Positions 7,973-16,014 of a stretch of 25,149 nt of DNA are shown piece after piece. Every line of letters starts with the position of its first letter. Position 1 is the stretch's first letter. Source of the DNA: CAYZYO01 sp964482585 (GTDB lineage: Bacteria > Bacillota > Syntrophomonadia > Syntrophomonadales > Syntrophomonadaceae). The notes beneath the pieces were generated by a model. The model saw only the letters and a program-made list of their open reading frames with translations. It was not told where the DNA came from and did no database searches. The stretch spans positions 1-25,149 of the forward strand of contig CAYZYO010000020.1 of NCBI GenBank assembly GCA_964482585.1, given 5' to 3'. The position numbers were made by a program, and so were the translations under genes.

Positions 7973-8239
7973 ATGGGATTTCAGATAATCCAGATAGTCG
8001 ATACCGCTTTTAATGTTCTGGTGTGGTTAATAATTGGCCGATGTATTTTATCTTTTATAAGGCATGACCCGTATAATCCGTTGATAAAGTTTGTCTATGA
8101 TGTTACCGAGCCGATTATGGCCCCTTTCAGGAGATTAGTTCCAGCAGCTGGAGGGATTGATTTTTCACCGATTATTGCGGTATTAGCAATTTCGTTGATC
8201 CAAAGAATTGTAATTGAGCTATTACATGCCTTGTTGTAA
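7973..8239 (+). CDS. yggT: YggT family membrane protein (YlmG)
   Basis: An 88-residue membrane protein with two hydrophobic segments (about residues 6-28 and 62-86) and the conserved linker HDPYNPLIKFVYDVTEPIMAPFRRLVP, which marks the YggT/YlmG family. A GGGGAGG site lies nine bases before the ATG. Members act at the membrane; roles in division-site organisation, osmotic stress or thylakoid/chloroplast nucleoid distribution have been described in different lineages, and no single reaction is known. The gene sits 23 bases after proC and 14 before the U32 gene, so it is co-transcribed. In Bacillus this position is followed by ylmH, which is absent here. Confidence 0.94.
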   Translation: MGFQIIQIVDTAFNVLVWLIIGRCILSFIRHDPYNPLIKFVYDVTEPIMAPFRRLVPAAGGIDFSPIIAVLAISLIQRIVIELLHALL

Positions 8240-8253
8240 AGGAGTTTTTTGTA

Positions 8254-10146
8254 ATGTCTGGTAAAGAAGTTGAACTTTTAGCTCCTGCAGGTAAGTGGGA
8301 TACACTGGAAAAGGTATTAAGAGCTGGTGCCGATGCGGTGTATCTTGGTGGCAAGAGATTTAATATGCGCATGCTCAGGCCGGAATATAATTTTACCGAA
8401 CAAGAGCTTAAAAATGCGGTTGAGTATGTTCATCAAAGAGGTAAAAAACTATATGTGACCTTAAACAACTTATACTATGATAATGAGGTCGAAGGCCTTA
8501 AGGATTATATGTTTTTCCTACAGGAGATTAAGGTCGATGCTCTAATCGTACAGGATATTGGCACAGTCTCTCTTTGTAAAGAACTTGGGTTAAATATCCC
8601 TTTACATGCAAGTGTACAGATGGGAATACTAAATCCATATTCCCTTAAATTTCTCGAAGAACAAGGTTTTGAGCGGGCAATACTATCCAGAAAAGTTTCA
8701 TTAGATGAGATTAGAGAGATCAATAAAATGACTGATATTGGCTTGGAATATTTTGCTCATGGTGAAATGTGTATATCCCATACCGGACAGTGCTATATGA
8801 GCAGCTTTATTTCTGGAAAAAGCGGGAATCGCGGGGAGTGTATTAAGCCCTGTCGATGGCAGTACAGTATGGATGGTAAAGAATTCAGGTATTATTTGGC
8901 TCATAAAGATTTATGTCTTTACAATCATATGCTGGAAATGATAGCAGCAGGGATTATTTCCTTTAAGATAGAGGGGAGAATGCGAAGTGCAGATTATCTT
9001 ACCCATATAATAAAAATATACCGTCAAGCCATTAATGAGATATTAAAGGATTGTGAGAACTATGAAGTAGATAAAAAAAGTATTCAGGAACTATATAAAA
9101 AAAGGGAAAGGGATTTTTCCACCGGAAGCCTATTTAAGAGGCCGGGTCTTGAGGCTATAGGTATAACTGGAGAACGCGAACCCAAATTCCCCACCAAGCC
9201 GGTAAAATTAAGCAAACTAAAGCTTGAAGACTATCAAGAAACAGATGTAAGAATTGATTATATACCCCGGCTGAGTGTTAAAGTTGGCAACCTTAAAATT
9301 ATTGACGAGTTGTGTAATTTAGGAATAGATAATATTATTTTAGGCTTAGAGGGATTCCGCCAACATTGCACAGTTTGGGATACCGAGAAAATAGGACAGG
9401 CATTGGAAATAGCCCAGGATAGTAATGTGGGAATTCTTCTAGAGACCCCCAGTATCTTAAACAGCCAGAATATTAAAACCATAAAAGGTATTTTTAATTC
9501 CCCGGTGTTGGACAGAATAAGAGGAATAATTGTCAATGATTATGGGAGTTATTATTTATTAAAGGATAGGGGACAGACTCTATATGGCGGTCCCGGGCTT
9601 AATATCAGTAATTCATGTGCAATCCAGCTGCTTAATAAAGCAGGTTTAAAGCAAATAACACTATCCCAGGAATCAGATTTTGAGACCCTTAAACCTATCA
9701 TGCAATCCGGTAAGGAATTAGAAATAATAGTTCATGGACCCTTATGTGGAATGATTAGTGATTTTTGTCCTACCAGGGCATTAAAAGGTGAAGAAACTTA
9801 TGATTGTAGTCAACATTGTCTTCATGAGGATTTGTTTTTAGTAGACCACTTCAACCAGAAATTCTTTATAAAAACCGATAATAAATGCCTGAACTATATC
9901 TTTTATCCCCATGATTTATGTCTTTTACCCTATTTGCCTTTATTAGCTGCAGCAGGACTTCAAAGGATGAGGATAGATGGACAGCATTATAATAAAGAGC
10001 TGGTTTTACAGGTTGTCCGTATTTATAAAGAAGCAGTTGACGGCCTTAAAGAAGGTAAATGGAAGCAATCAGACAACTATAACAGCTTATTAAAGCTTTT
10101 TCCTCAAGGGTTAACTGCAGGCCCCATCTTTATGAATAAAAATTAA
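8254..10146 (+). CDS. U32 family protein with an internally duplicated U32 module
   Basis: A 630-residue protein, longer than the 300-450 residues of single U32 proteins. The N-terminal TIM-barrel half is classical: LLAPAGKWDTLEKVLRAGAD, YLGGKRFNMR, then the U32 signature with Cys173, Cys180, Cys196, Cys200 and Cys221 (FAHGEMCISHTGQC, GNRGECIKPCRW, HKDLC) and the FKIEGRMRS motif. The C-terminal half repeats the plan: HGPLC (498), Cys505, Cys518, Cys522, HDLC (556) and MRIDGQHYNKE in place of KIEGRMRS. U32 proteins such as TrhP, RlhA and UbiU/V bind an Fe-S cluster and use prephenate or similar for RNA or ubiquinone hydroxylation; 'peptidase' is a legacy name. The substrate here cannot be told. 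AAAGGAG precedes the ATG, 14 bases after yggT. Confidence 0.9.
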   Translation: MSGKEVELLAPAGKWDTLEKVLRAGADAVYLGGKRFNMRMLRPEYNFTEQELKNAVEYVHQRGKKLYVTLNNLYYDNEVEGLKDYMFFLQEIKVDALIVQDIGTVSLCKELGLNIPLHASVQMGILNPYSLKFLEEQGFERAILSRKVSLDEIREINKMTDIGLEYFAHGEMCISHTGQCYMSSFISGKSGNRGECIKPCRWQYSMDGKEFRYYLAHKDLCLYNHMLEMIAAGIISFKIEGRMRSADYLTHIIKIYRQAINEILKDCENYEVDKKSIQELYKKRERDFSTGSLFKRPGLEAIGITGEREPKFPTKPVKLSKLKLEDYQETDVRIDYIPRLSVKVGNLKIIDELCNLGIDNIILGLEGFRQHCTVWDTEKIGQALEIAQDSNVGILLETPSILNSQNIKTIKGIFNSPVLDRIRGIIVNDYGSYYLLKDRGQTLYGGPGLNISNSCAIQLLNKAGLKQITLSQESDFETLKPIMQSGKELEIIVHGPLCGMISDFCPTRALKGEETYDCSQHCLHEDLFLVDHFNQKFFIKTDNKCLNYIFYPHDLCLLPYLPLLAAAGLQRMRIDGQHYNKELVLQVVRIYKEAVDGLKEGKWKQSDNYNSLLKLFPQGLTAGPIFMNKN

Positions 10147-10174
10147 CCAAATATATATATTAGGAGGTTTTTTA

Positions 10175-10675
10175 TTGATTACACCGCTAGAAATCCATAA
10201 TCACCAGTTTAGCAAATCTTTCCGGGGATATAATGAACAGGAAGTAAAAAACTTCCTCATCCAGATTGGGGAGAATTACGAAAACCTGTACCGGGAAAAC
10301 AATCAGCTGAAGGAAGAGATTCAGAGGTTGGAAGGGGAGCTAACGAAATACTATAAACTTGAGGAAACTATGAATAATACGCTCATAATAGCCCAACAAA
10401 CTGCTGAAGAAGTAAAGAATAATGCGCATAAAGAGGCTGAACTGATGCTTAAAGAATCAAAAAAGCGGATTGCGGATTTATTAATGTTATACCAGGAAGT
10501 AATAAAAAGAATTAATGTGTTAAATGTTGAACTAAAGTCACAAATAGCAACCCAAATGGACATGCTGGATAAAAATGATAAAAAATTAGAGGAATTAGCT
10601 GATTTCTTTTACAGCAAAGACTTGAAGATTATTATGGAAAATCTGGAGAAAGAGACATTAAAGGAAAATGAATAA
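10175..10675 (+). CDS. divIVA: DivIVA family polar/septal coiled-coil protein
   Basis: A 166-residue protein. Residues 1-55 carry the DivIVA membrane-curvature-binding region (TPLEIHNHQFSKSFRGYNEQEVKNFLIQI), the rest is coiled coil with a second segment at about 60-120 (TAEEVKNNAHKEAELMLKESKKR). The start is TTG at 10175, seven bases after a perfect AGGAGG; the protein begins exactly where family members do. DivIVA recruits division, peptidoglycan and, in spore formers, chromosome-anchoring proteins to poles and septa. The position after the yggT region and before ileS is the classical one. The last eight bases overlap the next gene. Confidence 0.95.
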   Translation: MITPLEIHNHQFSKSFRGYNEQEVKNFLIQIGENYENLYRENNQLKEEIQRLEGELTKYYKLEETMNNTLIIAQQTAEEVKNNAHKEAELMLKESKKRIADLLMLYQEVIKRINVLNVELKSQIATQMDMLDKNDKKLEELADFFYSKDLKIIMENLEKETLKENE

Positions 10676-10955
10676 TTTAAAGATAGGTGAACTTGAGAAT
10701 GGTATTAGAATACAGATAAAAGTCCAGCCGCGTTCTTCTAAGAATCAAATTGCCGGGGTTCAGCAGGGAGCATTGAAAATAAAATTAACTGCGCCTCCTG
10801 TAGAAGGCGAAGCCAATAAAGCATTAGTTAATTTTCTATCTGGTGTTTTAAAAATTCCCAAAAAAAACATTAAAATAATAAAGGGTGAATCTGCGCGCAA
10901 CAAAATAGTTGATATAAAGGGCATTAAGCGAGACACCCTTTTAAAAATAGTATAA
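10668..10955 (+). CDS. yggU: YggU family protein (DUF167)
   Basis: A 95-residue protein with the DUF167 pattern: IRIQIKVQPRSSKNQIAG, LKIKLTAPPVEGEANKALVNFLS, LKIPKKNIKIIKGE and RNKIVDIKG. The structure is a small alpha/beta fold of unknown function, widely found beside yggT genes. The ATG overlaps the divIVA end by eight bases; a purine-rich AAGGA sits very close to it, so translation is probably coupled to divIVA. No terminator follows directly; a large hairpin repeat lies between this gene and nth. Confidence 0.93.
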   Translation: MNNLKIGELENGIRIQIKVQPRSSKNQIAGVQQGALKIKLTAPPVEGEANKALVNFLSGVLKIPKKNIKIIKGESARNKIVDIKGIKRDTLLKIV

Positions 10956-10988
10956 ACAAGCGCGGGCCAGGCAGGTGTGCGGTTCTTT

Positions 10989-11039
10989 GAGGCATGGGGA
11001 TGGTTCTTAAACGAGAAAAAAGAACCGTCCCTATGCCTC
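10989..11039 (+). repeat. 20-bp stem hairpin repeat (REP-like)
   Basis: Arms 10989-11008 and 11020-11039 pair over all 20 positions as plus-strand RNA, with two G:U pairs, around an 11-base loop. The arm contains the GGGATGGTTCTT/AAGAACCGTCCC motif, which resembles REP-type palindromes I know from clostridial genomes. No T run follows, so it is not a standard terminator. It lies between yggU and nth. Confidence 0.75.
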
Positions 11040-11059
11040 GGTGAATATTGTGAGGTAAT

Positions 11060-11692
11060 ATGGTGGAAAAAAAGGCAAAGAGTCTATTGATTATAGAAAA
11101 ACTAAAAACTGAATACCCAAATGCAAGTACTGTGCTGGAGTATGGCTCTATTTTTGAACTGGTACTGGCAGTATTGCTGTCAGCACAGAGTACTGACATC
11201 CAGGTTAATAAGGTTACTAAGAAACTATTTAGAAAATATAAAACCCCTGATGATTTTGCGGCTGTAGATTTAGAGGAACTGGAGGAAATGATAAAAGAGG
11301 TAGGGCTATACAGAAACAAAGCCCGGAATATAAAAAAACTATCCATAATGCTGGTAGAAAACTTTGACCGGCAGGTACCTGAAGATTTTAACTCCTTGAT
11401 GTGTTTACCGGGGATAGGAAGAAAATCTGCCAATGTCATTCTTGCAGTTGGTTTTAATAAGCCGGGACTGGGAGTTGATACTCATGTCCACCGGGTAGCG
11501 AATAGAATCGGACTAGTAAAAGAAGAGAGGCCTGAGAAAACAGAGATCAGGCTTAAAAGCCTCCTCCCGGAAGAGATATGGGGTGAGGCTCACCACGTGT
11601 TAATTTACCATGGACGAAGTGTTTGCAAGGCCCGAAAGCCTGAGTGTGATAAATGTATAATAGAAGACCTGTGTAAAAAAATTATTCTTTAA
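11060..11692 (+). CDS. nth: Endonuclease III
   Basis: A 210-residue base-excision repair enzyme, both glycosylase for oxidised pyrimidines and AP lyase. The helix-hairpin-helix LPGIGRKSA contains the catalytic Lys122, and Asp140 in GVDTHVHRV is the second catalytic residue. The C-terminal 4Fe-4S loop is intact: Cys189, Cys196, Cys199 and Cys205, spaced 6-2-5 as in E. coli. The ATG at 11060 lies only three bases after GAGGT; the GTG at 11063 is an equally good start and changes the protein by one residue. It is separated from yggU by about 100 bases holding the hairpin repeat, and followed by a long repeat-filled spacer. Confidence 0.96.
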   Translation: MVEKKAKSLLIIEKLKTEYPNASTVLEYGSIFELVLAVLLSAQSTDIQVNKVTKKLFRKYKTPDDFAAVDLEELEEMIKEVGLYRNKARNIKKLSIMLVENFDRQVPEDFNSLMCLPGIGRKSANVILAVGFNKPGLGVDTHVHRVANRIGLVKEERPEKTEIRLKSLLPEEIWGEAHHVLIYHGRSVCKARKPECDKCIIEDLCKKIIL

Positions 11693-11837
11693 ATGGTATA
11701 GATGTTTGCGAGCTGTGGCATAATTCCACCATGTTATCTTGAGTGAAAAAGAATCTTAAGATACCCCGGCCGGCTTTAATGACAATACAAGAACACCTTG
11801 TTAACCCCATATAAAAAAGCTAATTATGATTAGCACG

Positions 11838-11980
11838 AAAATAAACGGCTTAATACAGTCACCTTACTTAGATAAGTTGGCTACGCACTTGCGTTTTGGT
11901 AAAACCGCAGCAACCGGATACAACCTTAGAGGCGACTCAGTCGCCACCCTGAATTGCGGCTGGTCAGATCCTGAAGGTCT
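11838..11980 (+). repeat. Dispersed non-coding repeat, type C copy 1
   Basis: Contains in order AAAATAAACG, TTAATACAGTCACCTT, a 45-base segment, CCGGATACAACCTTAGA, the palindrome GGCGACTCAGTCGCC (11931-11945) and AATTGCGGCTGG. The reverse complement of 24127-24230 shows the same blocks in the same order without the 45-base segment. The remaining spacer from 11693 to 11837 has a 6-bp hairpin (11819-11834) and no gene. Confidence 0.65.
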
Positions 11981-12164
11981 CCTTACGGTTTAAGGTATCT
12001 TCATCAGTGGAATCAATTATATAAAATCTGAAAATAGTATTAAATAATAAAAAACGTGGCAATAATCAATATGCATAGTTGTCTAAGGGAGGGGCTATAT
12101 GCTAAAATTAAAGGCGATTTCAAAAAAATTATTTTAGTTTAGTGGTTCAGCTATTTTATTGTAA

Positions 12165-12275
12165 GTCTTGTCCCTGTAGAAGATATTTTAGTCCCCGGCT
12201 TGACTGCTATCCTGGGCAAAGTGAAATAGTAAAGATTCTTCTCCCAAGCTCAGGTTTTTGAATCAGGCAAAACTT
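12165..12275 (+). repeat. Dispersed non-coding repeat, type B copy 2 (degenerate)
   Basis: Matches copy 1 in order: GTCTTGTCCCTGTAGA, a decayed core ATTTTAGTCCCC, GGCTTGACTGC, CAAAGTGA-A-ATAGT, AAGCTCAGG, TTTTTGAATCAGGCAAAAC. It ends about 15 bases before the T-box leader, so its right end lies where the ileS promoter is expected. Confidence 0.5.
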
Positions 12276-12291
12276 AAAATATTTGTGGGCT

Positions 12292-12533
12292 ATGAACGGG
12301 ACAGTAGGTGAAGAATTAGGTTTAAAGAGAGTCCGGAGAAGGTGGAAGCCGGGCACCGTTTTTCGCATGAAGATCACCCGGGAGCCTTTTAGTCCGAACA
12401 TTCATGGGATCAGTAGGATTAAACGTTACTGGCGTTATATAGTAGTAAAGCGGCATTCTTAAGTGAATGTTAAAAGGGTGGTACCGCGGAAGAATACCTT
12501 TCGTCCCTAGGGATAAAGGTATTTTTATATTTT
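12292..12533 (+). promoter_or_regulatory. Isoleucine T-box riboswitch upstream of ileS
   Basis: The conserved T-box sequence AGGGTGGTACCGCG is at 12475-12488. Upstream, Stem I elements are visible: GAACGGGACAGTAGG near 12294-12308, the AGAGAG k-turn motif near 12325, GGTGGAA, and a specifier region AAGATCACC whose codon ATC (12373-12375) reads isoleucine. The TGGT bases (12479-12482) would pair with an ACCA tRNA end, fitting tRNA-Ile with discriminator A. The terminator follows at 12493. Uncharged tRNA-Ile should stabilise the antiterminator and turn ileS on. The 5' boundary is approximate because the promoter was not identified. Confidence 0.93.
12493..12533 (+). terminator. T-box intrinsic terminator
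   Basis: A 9-bp stem of 12493-12501 with 12515-12523, capped by an additional TCC/GGA pairing and followed by a T-rich tract. It is mutually exclusive with the antiterminator formed by the T-box sequence just upstream. Confidence 0.88.
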
Positions 12534-12578
12534 AAGAGTGATGAAAATTTTAGAAAATAAAATAATGAGGTGGATAAA

Positions 12579-15359
12579 ATGGCCAAAGGCAAATACGATG
12601 GCACTCTAAATCTTCCCAGAACCGATTTCCCCATGCGGGCAAATCTTCCCAAAAGAGAGCCGGAGATAGAGGCATTCTGGGAAAATAATGAGATATATCA
12701 GAAGGTCCAAAAAAAGAACAATGGTCGACCAATGTTCATATTGCATGATGGACCTCCTTATGCCAATGGTGATATTCATTTAGGGCATACTTTAAATAAG
12801 GTCTTAAAAGATATAATTGTAAAACACAAATCTATGACCGGTTTTAATTCTCCATATGTTCCAGGGTGGGATACTCATGGACTGCCAATTGAACAACAGG
12901 CAATTAAAGACATGGGACTTGACCGCCACCGAACAGATGTAGTTGAATTCAGAAAACACTGTAAGGAGTATGCGTTAAAATACCTGGATATCCAGCGAAA
13001 ACAATTTAAACGACTGGGAGTACGTGGTGATTGGGAAAATCCTTATATAACCCTCGCTCCTGAGTTTGAGGCAGTACAGATCAAGGTTTTCGGAGAAATG
13101 GCTAAAAAAGGCTATATCTATAAAGGACTAAAACCTGTTTACTGGTGTGGTGGCTGTGAAACTGCTTTAGCCGAAGCGGAGATAGAATATAGTGATAAGG
13201 TATCTCCATCTATTTATGTTAAATTTCCTGTAAAAGAAGGAAAAGGGTTAATACCTGAGGATGCTTTTGTAATTATCTGGACGACTACACCATGGACTAT
13301 TCCAGCGAACACCGGCATATCAATTCATCCTGATTTCGAGTATGTGTTAGTTGAAGCTGCAGATGAAAAATACCTTATAGCCAAGGGAATGCTGGAAGAA
13401 GTAAGCAGTCAGCTTAACTGGGAAACATATAAGATAATTAAAGAATACCAGGGGAAGGAGTTGGAAAGGGTTGTTTGCCGGCATCCCTTTTTTGAACGTG
13501 ATTCATTGGTTATTTTAGGTACGCATGTAACATTAGAAGCAGGTACCGGGTGTGTCCATACCGCTCCTGGCCATGGTGAGGATGACTTTTATGCTGGTCA
13601 GGAATACGGTTTGGAAATAATATCGCCAATAGATAATAATGGTAATTTTACCAGTGAGGCAGGTAAATTTGAAGGGTTATATGTACATGATGCTAATGAT
13701 GCAGTAAATAAGGAGCTAAGTGATAGAGGTATGCTGCTTAAACAGTCTGATTATGAACACCAGTATCCACATTGCTGGAGGTGTAAAAATCCAATTATTT
13801 ACCGGGCTACTGAACAGTGGTTTGCATCGGTAGATGGTTTTAGACAGGAAACCTTAAAGGCCATTGATAGTGTTAGATGGATCCCTGCCTGGGGCCGTGA
13901 ACGAATCTACAATATGGTAAGAGATCGCCGTGATTGGTGTATTTCCCGGCAGCGGACCTGGGGAGTACCTATACCTATATTTTATTGTAAATCATGTGGT
14001 GAGTCGATTATTAATGACGATACTATTGCAAAAATAAGCAGCCTGTTTGCGGAGTACGGGTCGGATGTCTGGTTTATCAGGGAAGCCAAGGACCTGCTGC
14101 CTGACGGGTTTAAGTGTGAAAATTGCGGTGAAAATGAATTCAGTAAAGAAACTGACATAATGGATGTTTGGTTTGATTCTGGTTCCAGCCATATGGCAGT
14201 ATTAGAAACCCGTGATGATCTAAGATGGCCGTCTGAAATGTACCTTGAGGGAAGCGACCAGCACCGGGGCTGGTTTAATTCCTCATTATCTACAGCGGTT
14301 GCCGTGAGGGGTACAGCACCTTATAAAAACGTGTTAACCCACGGCTTTGTAGTAGATGAAGATGGCCGCAAAATGTCAAAATCATTAGGCAATGTTATTG
14401 ATCCCCTTAAACTTATAAAAGAGATGGGAGCCGATATCTTGCGGCTTTGGGTAGCTTCTGCTGATTACCGGAATGATGTTTCGGTTTCTAAAAATATTAT
14501 TAAGCAGAGTGCTGAAGCCTATCGCAAGATTAGAAACACCTGCCGGTTTATATTGGGAAACCTGTATGATTTTGATCCTGATAAAGACAAAGTAGAATAT
14601 GAAAAACTAACTGAATTGGATAAATGGGTGCTTATTAAACTGGACAAACTTGTTAGAAGGGTGGAAAAAGCCTATGACGATTATGAATTTCATGTAGTTT
14701 TCCATTCAGTGCATAATTTCTGCACTATTGAGCTTAGTAATATCTATTTTGATATATTAAAAGATAAATTATATTGTTCCCATCCGGACGATCCGGAAAG
14801 AAAAGCTGCCCAAACAGTGCTTAATGAACTAATTTATACCCTGTCAATTATGCTGACACCGATTTTGGCTTTTACCACTGAAGAAATCTGGAAACATTTA
14901 AGAAAAGAAAATCAACCAGAAAGTGTTCAGTTAATGGATTTTATTGAGCCCCGGGATGAATATCTTAATAATGAGCTTGAAATGCGGATAGATAAAGTTC
15001 TCGAAGTCCGGGAAGTAGTTACCAAGGCATTAGAAGAGGCCAGAAGCCAAAAGATAATAGGGCACTCTTTAGGAGCCTGGGTTACTATTTATGCAGACCC
15101 AAAATGGTTAGAGCTCTTAAGTAATATGAAAAGGCTGGATAGAATCTTTATAGTATCCAGAGCTGATCTGCAAAAGAGTGAAGACCGGCCGGAAGATGTT
15201 ATGGCATTAGAACAGGTTCCCGGCATATGGGTTGCAGTTAAAGGTGCTGAAGGTGATAAATGTGAACGCTGCTGGGCAATTGATTCCTCTGTGAGTGAGA
15301 ATGAAACCCATCCGACATTATGTTACCGGTGTTCTCAGGTGGTTACAGAGCTAGAATAA
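12579..15359 (+). CDS. ileS: Isoleucine--tRNA ligase
   Basis: A 926-residue class I synthetase of the bacterial type, close in length to Bacillus IleRS. The HIGH motif appears as HLGH (residues 67-70) after GPPYANGDI, and KMSKS is at 598-602. The editing (CP1) domain is present between them (TTTPWTIPANT, GTGCVHTAPGHGEDD). The C-terminal zinc knuckle has Cys895, Cys898, Cys915 and Cys918. The ATG at 12579 follows GAGGTGG by five bases; the GTG at 12570 lies inside that ribosome site and is rejected. Expression is controlled by the T-box leader. In Bacillus the gene likewise follows divIVA, but here nth and two repeats intervene. Confidence 0.98.
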   Translation: MAKGKYDGTLNLPRTDFPMRANLPKREPEIEAFWENNEIYQKVQKKNNGRPMFILHDGPPYANGDIHLGHTLNKVLKDIIVKHKSMTGFNSPYVPGWDTHGLPIEQQAIKDMGLDRHRTDVVEFRKHCKEYALKYLDIQRKQFKRLGVRGDWENPYITLAPEFEAVQIKVFGEMAKKGYIYKGLKPVYWCGGCETALAEAEIEYSDKVSPSIYVKFPVKEGKGLIPEDAFVIIWTTTPWTIPANTGISIHPDFEYVLVEAADEKYLIAKGMLEEVSSQLNWETYKIIKEYQGKELERVVCRHPFFERDSLVILGTHVTLEAGTGCVHTAPGHGEDDFYAGQEYGLEIISPIDNNGNFTSEAGKFEGLYVHDANDAVNKELSDRGMLLKQSDYEHQYPHCWRCKNPIIYRATEQWFASVDGFRQETLKAIDSVRWIPAWGRERIYNMVRDRRDWCISRQRTWGVPIPIFYCKSCGESIINDDTIAKISSLFAEYGSDVWFIREAKDLLPDGFKCENCGENEFSKETDIMDVWFDSGSSHMAVLETRDDLRWPSEMYLEGSDQHRGWFNSSLSTAVAVRGTAPYKNVLTHGFVVDEDGRKMSKSLGNVIDPLKLIKEMGADILRLWVASADYRNDVSVSKNIIKQSAEAYRKIRNTCRFILGNLYDFDPDKDKVEYEKLTELDKWVLIKLDKLVRRVEKAYDDYEFHVVFHSVHNFCTIELSNIYFDILKDKLYCSHPDDPERKAAQTVLNELIYTLSIMLTPILAFTTEEIWKHLRKENQPESVQLMDFIEPRDEYLNNELEMRIDKVLEVREVVTKALEEARSQKIIGHSLGAWVTIYADPKWLELLSNMKRLDRIFIVSRADLQKSEDRPEDVMALEQVPGIWVAVKGAEGDKCERCWAIDSSVSENETHPTLCYRCSQVVTELE

Positions 15360-15472
15360 AAAATACTAGTTTATAATAAAAGACTAATAGTTGCCAAGAA
15401 TGGATATAATAATTAAAAGCAATATAAAAGCTTATCGATAAACCGCAGCAAGCTAATACAGTTTTAATGATA

Positions 15473-15500
15473 AAGAGAGGGGGCAAAAATCCCCTCTTTT
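15473..15500 (+). terminator. Rho-independent terminator after ileS
   Basis: A 10-bp stem (one G:T pair), GAGGGG against CCCCTC at its core (15477-15482 with 15491-15496), a loop of eight bases and a TTTT end. It lies about 115 bases after the ileS stop. The space 15360-15652 holds otherwise only short repeat fragments (AACCGCAGCAA near 15441, ATCCTAGAGTGAAGTGACAT near 15557) similar to pieces of the type C and type B repeats. Confidence 0.8.
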
Positions 15501-15652
15501 CTGATTATAATAATTAGGATTTATTGTATAATTATTAGCCAGGTATTTAGTACCGCCATCCTAGAGTGAAGTGACATGTTGAAAAATTCTCGAATCAAAA
15601 ACAGGTATTTAAGAATAAATAATTGGAATACTATTAATTGAGGAGAATAATC

Positions 15653-16003
15653 GTGCGAATAAAACCAGAACCAGTTGATAAGAATGGCAATTTCAAAGAA
15701 TTAAATAAAAAGATTGATGAAATAGCTTTAAATATGGAAAAATTAGGAATATCTGAATACATTGAAATGCTTAATAATCCCAGACGTTTATTCCTGGTAA
15801 ATCTGTGGGCAGGAATAGCTAGAGGATTTGGAATGGCTATAGGGTTTACTGTACTTGCAGCCCTGGTGATATATATACTGCAAAAGATAATTATTCTAAA
15901 TATACCGGTAATAGGTGATTTTATAGCAGATATTGTTAAAATTGTACAGGACCAGCTGCAAGTCGGGGGGACTGTTTTTAAATCAACTGGTGGAAAGATA
16001 TGA
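15653..16003 (+). CDS. DUF5665 family small membrane protein
   Basis: A 116-residue protein started at GTG 15653, seven bases after AGGAG; a TTG at 15638 would place the ribosome site inside the gene. The N-terminal third is polar and helical. The conserved block YIEMLNNPRRLFLVNLWAG, then IARGFGMAIGFTVLAALVIYIL, forms one membrane segment at about residues 62-86, followed by NIPVIGDFIADIVKIVQ. This matches DUF5665, found in spore-forming Firmicutes and often between ileS and a TraR/DksA-type gene. The function is unknown. It is 11 bases before the yteA-like gene, so the two form an operon. Confidence 0.85.
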   Translation: MRIKPEPVDKNGNFKELNKKIDEIALNMEKLGISEYIEMLNNPRRLFLVNLWAGIARGFGMAIGFTVLAALVIYILQKIIILNIPVIGDFIADIVKIVQDQLQVGGTVFKSTGGKI

Positions 16004-16014
16004 GGTGTGGATAA

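Noticed and set aside
11697..11790. A possible TTATCTTGAGTGAA...GAATCTTAAGATA repeat like the widespread ATCCTGAGCGAAG...GGATCTTAAG type
   Set aside because: Only partial resemblance from memory and a single copy in the window; not enough to annotate.
12207..12401. Minus-strand open frame over the T-box
   Set aside because: It lies on top of a structured RNA leader and a repeat, with no ribosome site and no recognisable protein.
12570..12578. GTG at 12570 as the ileS start
   Set aside because: It overlaps the GAGGTGG ribosome site; the ATG at 12579 is correctly spaced and fits the family N-terminus.
15553..15606. A further full repeat of type B between ileS and the DUF5665 gene
   Set aside because: Only a short block (ATCCTAGAGTGAAGTGACAT and a following TTCTCGAATCAAAAACAGG) resembles it and the core is missing, so at most it is a remnant.
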